Shown one piece after another: positions 1 to 4,609 of a DNA stretch of 5,244 nt. The stretch is taken from the NCBI GenBank assembly GCA_003162615.1, contig PMNG01000191.1, forward strand, positions 9,000-14,243. The letters run 5' to 3'. The notes beneath the pieces are model-generated. The model saw only the letters and a program-made list of their open reading frames with translations. It ran no database searches and was not told the DNA's origin. How positions within the stretch are numbered: position 1 is the stretch's first letter; the number at the start of each line of letters is the position of its first letter. Source of the stretch: Methanothrix sp. (GTDB lineage Archaea; Halobacteriota; Methanosarcinia; Methanotrichales; Methanotrichaceae). A program made the position numbers and the translations under genes.

Positions 1-10
1 AGGCACGCTT

Positions 11-340
11 TCAATATTGCATAGCATTTGTCACAGAGGGGGTTCCGTCTATTTTATGAACCGGTTTATTTATGTCGCCTATGGTCGAGATATCTGGAAG
101 AGTATCGTTATTTTGGATGATCTTTGGAAGCCACATCTTTGATGCATTGCCGCTGAAAGTTTGATTCAAGTTATCGTTGAATTGCTGTATGGCAATATTG
201 TACTGATCTACATTATTGACTAGCTGTCCTAGCTTCAGACCTTCCTTCACGCCATCAATATATGCTTGCTCCACAGGAGACAGAGCCATGCTTGGCAGAA
301 CGAGCACAAGCAATATAGTCAAAGCTATAATTGATCTCAT
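11..340 (-). CDS. Small secreted protein of unknown function
   Basis: I do not recognise this 109-residue protein. It begins MRSIIALTILLVLVLPSMA, a clear Sec signal peptide: one Arg, then a hydrophobic core at about residues 4-16, and a plausible signal-peptidase site after Ala19 (S-M-A). There is no Cys, so it is not a lipoprotein. The mature part of about 90 residues is polar and Asn/Gln/Asp-rich, with no further membrane segment. It carries three N-glycosylation sequons: N59-Q-T, N65-A-S and N78-D-T. It is therefore probably exported and possibly glycosylated at the archaeal cell surface; that is inference. The coding DNA is AT-rich (24 of 60 GC in each of two sampled 60-bp lines, against 35 of 60 in a sampled line of pan), which may mean recent acquisition or weak expression selection. 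ATG at 340 is chosen because the signal peptide starts directly there and an A/T box lies 26 nt upstream. Its role is unknown. Confidence 0.7.
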   Translation of the reverse strand: MRSIIALTILLVLVLPSMALSPVEQAYIDGVKEGLKLGQLVNNVDQYNIAIQQFNDNLNQTFSGNASKMWLPKIIQNNDTLPDISTIGDINKPVHKIDGTPSVTNAMQY

Positions 341-362
341 CTAGCTATGAATGGTTTTATTT

Positions 363-370
363 GATTTAAG
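363..370 (-). promoter_or_regulatory. Candidate TATA box for the secreted-protein gene
   Basis: Read on the minus strand this is CTTAAATC, preceded by a purine-rich AAAACG that could act as a BRE. Its centre is about 26 nt before the ATG at 340, so transcription would start at or near the start codon. No Shine-Dalgarno sequence lies before the ATG. A/T octamers are easy to find in this AT-rich stretch, so this is weak. Confidence 0.35.
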
Positions 371-524
371 CGTTTTTGAGTAACAGCAAAGTAGGCCGAA
401 AAAGTTGATGGAAGGACTAGCGGTACTGTTGCATTCAGGAGCATTGCAGCAAAATTAGATGGTTATGGGATAGTGGTTTTCCTCGATCACCACCACAAGA
501 TGCCGCAGTACCTCCACTCGAAAG

Positions 525-532
525 ATCTATAG
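525..532 (+). promoter_or_regulatory. Candidate TATA box for the DUF5611-like gene
   Basis: ATCTATAG is centred about 27 nt before the ATG at 556, the spacing expected if the transcript begins at the start codon. The bases just before the ATG (GAACCGCCC) contain no Shine-Dalgarno sequence. It overlaps the TAG that ends the small open frame 395-532. The match to an archaeal TATA box is modest. Confidence 0.35.
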
Positions 533-555
533 TCCATCAGTTCTTTGAACCGCCC

Positions 556-876
556 ATGGAGTACAAACTGAAGAGGGGCTTTTCGCTCGACCTGGAGAGA
601 ATCAAGGGCGCCCTGGAGACGGAGTTCCTTTCCGAGGTTCGCCAGGATGGAGAAAAGCTCACTCTGAGCTACGGAGCCCTGAAGAGCATCGAGGTCTGGA
701 TCGAAGGAAAGAAGCTGGCGGTTGTTACGCAGTCAGCGCCTGGAGTCAGCGACTATGCGGTGATGGATACAAACAAGCGATTCAGGAACTTCCTGGAGAG
801 TGCCACAGGTTACACAGCCAAACAAAGACTGCAGATGGCCAAGAAGGAAGTCCAGGTAAAGACTGAAAAACTCTAG
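556..876 (+). CDS. DUF5611-like conserved methanogen protein
   Basis: This is a 106-residue soluble protein with no signal peptide or membrane segment. From memory, several stretches match a small conserved family of methanogenic archaea (DUF5611): YKLKRGFS near the N-terminus, SYGALKSIEVWIEGKKL at about residues 38-54, and DTNKRFRNFLESATGYTAK at about 71-89. Its biochemical function is not known to me. The alternating charged/hydrophobic middle looks like a compact alpha/beta fold, and the C-terminus from about residue 87 is Lys/Gln-rich and probably helical. ATG 556 is chosen because the family's N-terminal motif begins directly there; upstream the same frame stays open to 421 but reads as non-protein-like sequence with no start. 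The stop (TAG, 874-876) overlaps the stop of the opposing AdoMet synthetase gene in a shared CTAG. The codon composition matches the core genes here. The family call is fairly confident; the role is unknown. Confidence 0.8.
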   Translation: MEYKLKRGFSLDLERIKGALETEFLSEVRQDGEKLTLSYGALKSIEVWIEGKKLAVVTQSAPGVSDYAVMDTNKRFRNFLESATGYTAKQRLQMAKKEVQVKTEKL

Positions 877-1973
877 TAGACCGTCAGCTTCCCCTGGACG
901 AACTCCTCCACAAGGTCGTCTGTCTGTTCCAGCCAGTAGTCGATGACCGAATTGATCGCGGCCTCTTTTGAGGTGGTGAGATCTAGGTCTCCGCATACCC
1001 TAACACCCCTGAGCAACGGTTCGTTGAGTGGAGAGCCTATCTTGCTTACCAGGGTGACATAGGCCTCTTCCACGCCGTCCAGCTCGGCGATCTCTTTTGC
1101 CATTCTCTCAGCTAGGACGTTGTAGATCTTTCCCACATGGCTGACAGGATTTTTTCCTGCAATCGCTTCCATGGTCATGGGCCGCATTGGGGTTATGAGC
1201 CCGTTTCCACGGTTTCCCCGGCCGGTGGCTCCGTCGTCGCCCATCTCAATTGAGGTGCCGGTCACGGTCAAAAAAATGTTGCTGCCAGAGTCGGCGGCGT
1301 TGACGCTGACGTCCTCGGTCTTCGACCTTTTTATTACTACGTCCTTAACCCTGGCCTTGGCCTCCCTGTAATCCTCCATGGAGCGGATCTGCCCGGAGAC
1401 CATGGCAGCGGCTACCACGATCTTGAGGTCTTCACCCATCCGCACAGCCATTACCTTATTGTCCTCGCCCACTCCCCGGACTAAGCGGATCTCCCTCTCA
1501 AGATCGAGGACCATTGTCTCCACAGAGTCCATGGGCGCAAAACCAACTCCGATGGAGGTATCGTTGGCCCCGCGGCCAATGAGGCTTCTCAGCTCCGGTG
1601 CTCCTTCCTCAGCTCTAGGCTCCACCCTGTAATCCCGCAGGTTCTTCAGGGTCATGTCAAAATGAGATGCTACAGCCTGGTTGAAAATCTCGTCCAGGGC
1701 TTTGCCCGACGGCCTGGTCGCCCTTCCTCCAATTACGACGGACGGAGGAATAAGCACCCTACCGCCACCGAACTCCGGCTGACTTTTGCCTGCTATGATC
1801 AGCACCTTGTCCACGTTGTGATGGAGGATCTGGCCGAACTCCTCTATGTAATGCCTGCATAGCTCCCTTGAGATGGCCTCCGAGATGCCGTCGGCCAGAG
1901 TATCAGGGTGCCCGATGCCCTTGCGCTCCACAACCTCAAACGGAGGACGAACGTACTTCTGAAGAGTTATCAT
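873..1973 (-). CDS. mat: Archaeal-type S-adenosylmethionine synthetase, short form
   Basis: Methionine adenosyltransferase: ATP + L-methionine + H2O gives AdoMet + phosphate + diphosphate, in the cytoplasm. AdoMet supplies methyl groups and radical-SAM enzymes. The sequence belongs to the archaeal family, not the bacterial MetK type. Visible motifs, in order: GHPD (residues 21-24), ILHHNVDK (49-56), FGGGR (68-72), ANDTSIGVGFAP (136-147), GEDNKVMAVR (169-178), TVTGTSIEMGDDG (236-248), then GRGNRGNGLITP (251-262) and GKNPVSHVGKIYN (273-285). All core motifs are intact, so activity is plausible. At 366 residues it is about 40 shorter than the roughly 400-residue archaeal enzymes I recall: a shorter N-terminus, a shorter middle (about 85-135), and a trimmed loop before the TVTGT motif. 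The usual G-[QM]-G-S-x-D-L segment is replaced by EEGAPEL (122-128). It may be a paralogue of a full-length enzyme elsewhere. The ATG at 1973 is fixed: the same frame has a stop nine codons upstream with no start between. It diverges from pan. Confidence 0.92.
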   Translation of the reverse strand: MITLQKYVRPPFEVVERKGIGHPDTLADGISEAISRELCRHYIEEFGQILHHNVDKVLIIAGKSQPEFGGGRVLIPPSVVIGGRATRPSGKALDEIFNQAVASHFDMTLKNLRDYRVEPRAEEGAPELRSLIGRGANDTSIGVGFAPMDSVETMVLDLEREIRLVRGVGEDNKVMAVRMGEDLKIVVAAAMVSGQIRSMEDYREAKARVKDVVIKRSKTEDVSVNAADSGSNIFLTVTGTSIEMGDDGATGRGNRGNGLITPMRPMTMEAIAGKNPVSHVGKIYNVLAERMAKEIAELDGVEEAYVTLVSKIGSPLNEPLLRGVRVCGDLDLTTSKEAAINSVIDYWLEQTDDLVEEFVQGKLTVY

Positions 1974-1999
1974 CTTACGCTGGATAAAGGACAGCCATG

Positions 2000-2008
2000 A
2001 TTAATTAT
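2000..2008 (-). promoter_or_regulatory. Candidate TATA element for mat
   Basis: On the minus strand this reads ATAATTAAT, centred about 31 nt before the ATG at 1973, which would give a leader of a few bases. An alternative is the TATAAT inside the proximal 12-bp repeat (2037-2048), which would start transcription near 2014 and give a leader of about 40 nt. The sequence does not decide between them. There is no Shine-Dalgarno sequence before the mat ATG. Confidence 0.3.
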
Positions 2009-2036
2009 CTTTCGAAAATTTGATTGTAGCAATGTG

Positions 2037-2060
2037 ATTATAGCACGCATTATAGCACGC
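2037..2060. repeat. Perfect 12-bp tandem direct repeat upstream of mat
   Basis: The unit ATTATAGCACGC occurs twice with no gap, 2037-2048 and 2049-2060. A degenerate third copy, ATTGTAGCAATG, sits at 2023-2034 (8 of 12 bases agree). On the minus strand each unit reads GCGTGCTATAAT, so each contains a TATA-like core facing mat. About one helical turn separates the copies, so a regulator could bind side by side on one face. An operator is the natural reading but unproven. Confidence 0.7.
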
Positions 2061-2092
2061 TAGGTAGGCGAAACAATCCATCCCCTGCAAAG

Positions 2093-2102
2093 ATCGATCG
2101 AT
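2093..2102. repeat. 10-bp perfect palindrome
   Basis: ATCGATCGAT is its own reverse complement. It lies in the middle of the mat-pan divergent spacer, 33 bp beyond the 12-bp tandem repeat. It could be a dimeric regulator site, or simply a GATC-rich stretch. Nothing else supports a function. Confidence 0.4.
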
Positions 2103-2109
2103 GACACCA

Positions 2110-2129
2110 ATACATCACGGGATACATCA
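2110..2129. repeat. 8-bp direct repeat at 12-bp spacing
   Basis: ATACATCA occurs at 2110-2117 and again at 2122-2129, start-to-start distance 12 bp. This is the same spacing as the tandem repeat at 2037-2060, though the sequence differs. It overlaps a small inverted repeat, GGGAT (2119-2123) with ATCCC (2134-2138). It lies about 85 bp upstream of the pan TATA box, so it could be part of either gene's control region. Confidence 0.5.
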
Positions 2130-2167
2130 GAGCATCCCTGTTAGAAAATCACCAAAATGACTCATAA

Positions 2168-2185
2168 TATCCGGTCCGTTATCCG
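2168..2185. repeat. TATCCG direct repeat in a TCCG cluster upstream of pan
   Basis: TATCCG occurs at 2168-2173 and 2180-2185, again 12 bp apart. TCCG itself appears four times between 2170 and 2192. The cluster is about 30-40 bp upstream of the pan TATA box, a usual position for an archaeal activator site. A six-base repeat alone is weak; the shared 12-bp spacing is what makes it worth recording. Confidence 0.35.
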
Positions 2186-2211
2186 ATCTCCGAATATATC
2201 ACAGGCATGAG

Positions 2212-2219
2212 TTTATATC
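2212..2219 (+). promoter_or_regulatory. TATA box of pan
   Basis: TTTATATC closely resembles the archaeal TATA consensus. Its centre is about 29 nt before the ATG at 2245, predicting a start near 2241 and a leader of only a few bases. A second A/T element, AATATATC at 2193-2200, is too far upstream for that start but could drive a transcript with a roughly 20-nt leader. Confidence 0.6.
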
Positions 2220-2244
2220 TAAAAAAGGACCAGGTTTGTTTCAT

Positions 2245-3480
2245 ATGAGTGAATCAACGACAGTGTCGGATCAAAGCACAATTCAAGAGTCATTCGCAAA
2301 AAGGATCTCCGCTCTGGAGATGGAGATCAAGAACACAGCCGAGGAGCTGGAGTCCACAAAGATAGAGCGGGAGGAGATTAGGGCCAAGCTCTTCGAATCC
2401 CTGATAACGAACAAGAAATACCTGCGCGAGGTGGAGAGGCTCAAGAAAGAGAACACTCTCCTGCGAAGGATGCCTCTGTTCATGGCCACAGTGATGGAGG
2501 TGGCAGAAGATTACGTCCTTTTAAGGCAGCACGGAAACAACCAGGAGTTCATAACAGCAGCGCCTCCGGAGCTGATGAGCAAGCTCGAGCCCAACACGCG
2601 CGTTGCAATAAACAACTCACTGACCATAGTCAGGATTCTTGACAGGTCCGTAGACGTAAGGGCCAAGACGATGGAGCTTATCGAGGCGCCGGACATCTCC
2701 TACGATCAGGTTGGTGGGCTGGAGGAGCAGATCAAGGAGATAAGGGAAACAGTCGAGCTGCCGCTAACAAGTCCTGAGATCTTCGCCGAAATCGGCATCG
2801 AGCCGCCAAGAGGAGTCCTGCTCTACGGCCTGCCTGGCACCGGCAAGACAATGCTGGCCAAAGCAGTAGCCCACGAGTCCAAGGCTACCTTCATTCACAT
2901 GTCCGGCTCTGAGCTGGTTCACAAGTTCATAGGCGAGGGTGCCCAGCTAGTCCGCGACATCTTCCAGATGGCCAGAGAGAAAGCCCCGTCCATTCTGTTC
3001 ATCGACGAGATAGACGCCGTCGGAAGCATCAGGACCCACGACGGGACAACAGGAAGCGCTGAGGTCAACAGGACCATGATGCAGCTCCTGGCTGAGATGG
3101 ACGGCTTCAGGACCAGGGGAGACATCAAGATAATCGCAGCCACAAACAGAATAGACATTCTGGACCCCGCGCTTCTTCGGCCTGGGCGATTTGACAGGAT
3201 AATCGAGATACCCATGCCTACGTTAGAGGGCAGGCACAAGATCTTGGAGATTCACGCCCGGAAGATGAAGAAGGCCGAAGGTATAGATCTCATGGAGATC
3301 GCAAAACAAACTGAGGATGCAAGCGGAGCAGACCTGAAAGCCATTGTTGTCGAGGCTGGCATGAACGCCATCAGAACAGGCGCACACGAAGTGACACTCC
3401 AGGATTTCGACAAGGCCATAAAGAAGGTGCTCGGAGACGAGGATGAGAGTTCCGAAGAAGCCTTGAGGATGTTCACCTAA
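2245..3480 (+). CDS. pan: Proteasome-activating nucleotidase (PAN)
   Basis: Hexameric AAA+ ATPase that unfolds substrates and feeds them into the archaeal 20S proteasome; homologue of eukaryotic Rpt1-6. The 411 residues show the whole family layout: N-terminal coiled coil (about 15-75), a Pro at 77 where PAN has its hinge before the OB domain, OB domain (about 78-135), then the AAA+ module. Motifs: Walker A GLPGTGKT (195-202), pore loop KFIGEG (227-232), Walker B ILFIDEID (250-257), sensor-1 AATNR (298-302), arginine-finger stretch RPGRFDR (312-318), and a helical C-domain. Two oddities: the first Pro of the usual GPPGTGKT is Leu, and the protein ends Met-Phe-Thr where PAN normally has the hydrophobic-Tyr-X motif that docks into and opens the 20S gate. 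The last 15 residues are acidic. The ATG at 2245 (MSESTTV) is preferred to a TTG at 2236, because the latter would lie upstream of the predicted transcript start. It is monocistronic, with its own TATA box and a terminator-like hairpin. Confidence 0.95.
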   Translation: MSESTTVSDQSTIQESFAKRISALEMEIKNTAEELESTKIEREEIRAKLFESLITNKKYLREVERLKKENTLLRRMPLFMATVMEVAEDYVLLRQHGNNQEFITAAPPELMSKLEPNTRVAINNSLTIVRILDRSVDVRAKTMELIEAPDISYDQVGGLEEQIKEIRETVELPLTSPEIFAEIGIEPPRGVLLYGLPGTGKTMLAKAVAHESKATFIHMSGSELVHKFIGEGAQLVRDIFQMAREKAPSILFIDEIDAVGSIRTHDGTTGSAEVNRTMMQLLAEMDGFRTRGDIKIIAATNRIDILDPALLRPGRFDRIIEIPMPTLEGRHKILEIHARKMKKAEGIDLMEIAKQTEDASGADLKAIVVEAGMNAIRTGAHEVTLQDFDKAIKKVLGDEDESSEEALRMFT

Positions 3481-3494
3481 ATTTGCCAGAAATC

Positions 3495-3525
3495 AGGCGG
3501 AGATCGGGTCCGCCTCATCTTTCTT
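3495..3525 (+). terminator. Hairpin plus T-rich tail downstream of pan
   Basis: A perfect 7-bp GC-rich stem, AGGCGGA (3495-3501) with TCCGCCT (3509-3515), closes a 7-nt loop and is followed by the pyrimidine-rich CATCTTTCTT. It begins 14 nt after the pan stop. Archaeal termination needs mainly the T-rich run, and a GC stem is not required, so this may end the pan transcript or stabilise its 3' end. Confidence 0.6.
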
Positions 3526-3599
3526 ATACGCTTCTTACAGAGGCATCAAAAGCTATAAGATTCGTTGGCCACAAATTCGTTTTCCGAGACCTGTGCTAA

Positions 3600-3607
3600 T
3601 TATATAG
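3600..3607 (+). promoter_or_regulatory. Upstream candidate TATA box for the MscS gene
   Basis: TTATATAG is the best TATA match in the pan-mscS spacer. Transcription from it would begin near 3630 and give a leader of about 44 nt before the ATG at 3674. It is flanked by GCTA (3595-3598) and TAGC (3605-3608). A second, weaker box at 3642-3649 competes for the role. Confidence 0.4.
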
Positions 3608-3609
3608 CA

Positions 3610-3619
3610 TTTTGCAAAA
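3610..3619. repeat. 10-bp palindrome TTTTGCAAAA
   Basis: TTTTGCAAAA is a perfect inverted repeat directly downstream of the TATA-like element at 3600-3607. If that element is used, a protein bound here would cover the promoter-proximal region. A regulator site for the channel gene is possible but speculative. Confidence 0.35.
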
Positions 3620-3641
3620 CATCTTCCCCATCTATCGGAAA

Positions 3642-3649
3642 CTTTTATG
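3642..3649 (+). promoter_or_regulatory. Proximal candidate TATA box for the MscS gene
   Basis: CTTTTATG is centred about 28 nt before the ATG at 3674, so it would give a leaderless or nearly leaderless mRNA, the pattern seen at the other genes here. It is a poorer TATA match than the element at 3600-3607. Confidence 0.35.
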
Positions 3650-3673
3650 TAGGCTCAATCTATCTTGGTATCG

Positions 3674-4594
3674 ATGGATATCAAAGCGATCAAAGACTTG
3701 GCCGATCCCTTGATTCTTAGTCACAGGATTCAGTCGAGCGTTGATTCCATTGCGGGTCAGCACGTCAACATGACCTCCATCGACATTCTCCTCCAGACCA
3801 TTCACGACCTTAACCCGATACCAACTCTCATAAACCTGATCATAATTCTCATCATCGCCCTTCTGACCTATTTCGCCGCCAAGTTTGCAGATAGAATGCT
3901 GGAAAACTACATTCCCAAGGTAGTCGGCAAGGTCGAGATGGAGCTGGATGAGACTGCCGGCGTGATGATAAGAAGAGTGGTCTCCGCTTCCATCTACATC
4001 CTGGGATTGACGCTGATAATCTTTCAGATACCTCAACTCCACAGCCTGGCTACGGTGATGCTTGCCTCAGCAGGCTTGGCAGGCCTGGCTATCGGCTACG
4101 CAGCTAAGGATTCCCTTGCAAACTTCACATCGGGTGTATTCATAGCAATCTTCAGACCATTTCGGGTGGGGGATTGGGTAGACTTTAGGAACGACTACGG
4201 TGTTATAGAGGATTTGACGCTTCGGCACACAGTGATTCTGACAAAGGATTATCGCAGGATCATTGTGCCAAACAACATCATGAGCAACGAGCCGATCATA
4301 AACTGGACCATAAAAGAGCCGGTGATCACCTGGTACGTGGACTTCGATCTATCACGAGCATCCGATATCGATAAGGCCAGAGAGATCATACTTCAAGAGG
4401 CCAGAAAACATCCGCTTGTGCTGAAGGACAGAGTGATAAAAGTGCTCGTGAATGACTCGAAGTACTCGGAGCTGAACCTGAGACTTTACATGGACATCCC
4501 TGGAAGAGAGATGGCCAGCGACATAGCCTCCGACGTGAGGGAGGCTGTCAAGAAGAGGTTTGAGGCTGACGACATAAAGCCTGCTGTAAAATAA
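3674..4594 (+). CDS. MscS-family small-conductance mechanosensitive channel
   Basis: Cell-membrane channel that opens under membrane tension and lets solutes out during hypo-osmotic shock; MscS-type channels are heptamers. The 306 residues (E. coli MscS has 286) show an N-terminal extension of about 48 residues, TM1 (about 49-69), TM2 (about 100-119) and the pore-lining TM3 (about 124-162), then the cytoplasmic beta and alpha/beta domains. TM3 carries the signature ASAGLAGLAIGYAAKDSLAN followed by FRPFRVGDWV. Aligned by eye with E. coli MscS, constriction Leu105 is kept, Leu109 is Tyr, Gln112 is Lys and kink Gly113 is Asp; an aromatic and Asp at these places are common in other MscS branches. 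The ATG at 3674 is preferred over a TTG at 3665, as no Shine-Dalgarno sequence supports the latter. It is transcribed alone, with a 193-bp gap after pan, and ends 15 bp before the opposing engB. Confidence 0.93.
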   Translation: MDIKAIKDLADPLILSHRIQSSVDSIAGQHVNMTSIDILLQTIHDLNPIPTLINLIIILIIALLTYFAAKFADRMLENYIPKVVGKVEMELDETAGVMIRRVVSASIYILGLTLIIFQIPQLHSLATVMLASAGLAGLAIGYAAKDSLANFTSGVFIAIFRPFRVGDWVDFRNDYGVIEDLTLRHTVILTKDYRRIIVPNNIMSNEPIINWTIKEPVITWYVDFDLSRASDIDKAREIILQEARKHPLVLKDRVIKVLVNDSKYSELNLRLYMDIPGREMASDIASDVREAVKKRFEADDIKPAVK

Positions 4595-4595
4595 C

Positions 4596-4608
4596 TCGGA
4601 TCTACCGA
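4596..4608. terminator. Weak hairpin between convergent mscS and engB
   Basis: TCGG (4596-4599) and CCGA (4605-4608) form a 4-bp stem around the loop ATCTA and occupy most of the 15-bp gap between the two stop codons. On plus it is followed by ATCATCCTTTTG. Any transcript end here must lie in or beyond the opposing gene. The stem is short, so the call is tentative. Confidence 0.3.
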
Positions 4609-4609
4609 A

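Larger units (their letters stand above)
341..555. other. Divergent intergenic region without a supported gene
   Basis: This is the spacer between the secreted-protein gene (minus) and the DUF5611-like gene (plus). It should hold both promoters. An open frame on plus, 395-532, encodes 45 residues between two TAG stops, ending in a His-rich segment DHHHKMPQYLHSKDL. It has no ATG and only a late GTG (473). A shorter open frame on minus crosses the same DNA. At about 50% GC a 45-codon gap is not significant by chance, so neither is called as a gene. No tRNA-like fold or strong hairpin was seen. Confidence 0.5.

Noticed and set aside
408..458. ATG-initiated 16-codon frame in the spacer
   Set aside because: Too short, no ribosome binding site and no recognisable sequence; expected by chance.
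851..898. Long-range inverted repeat TCCAGG / CCTGGA across the DUF5611-mat junction as a terminator
   Set aside because: The arms are only 6 bp with a loop of 36 nt lying largely in coding sequence; not convincing as a structure.
733..996. Minus-strand open frame of 87 codons
   Set aside because: It overlaps the DUF5611-like gene and the 3' end of mat in another frame, and its Arg/Gly/Cys-rich translation resembles no protein; it is a shadow.
1171..1862. Three plus-strand open frames opposite mat (66, 84 and 66 codons)
   Set aside because: They are antisense to the well-conserved mat motifs and have low-complexity Ser/Pro/Leu-rich translations typical of antisense frames.
2037..2060. Two-unit tandem repeat as the start of a CRISPR array
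   Set aside because: The units are 12 bp, directly adjacent with no spacers, and there are no cas genes.
2283..3476. Minus-strand open frames opposite pan
   Set aside because: Ser/Ile/Met-rich antisense shadows of a strongly supported AAA+ ATPase.
3632..4042. Minus-strand 136-codon open frame opposite the 5' part of the MscS gene
   Set aside because: The opposing frame encodes clear transmembrane and MscS signature sequence; this one has no recognisable domain and crosses the channel's promoter region.
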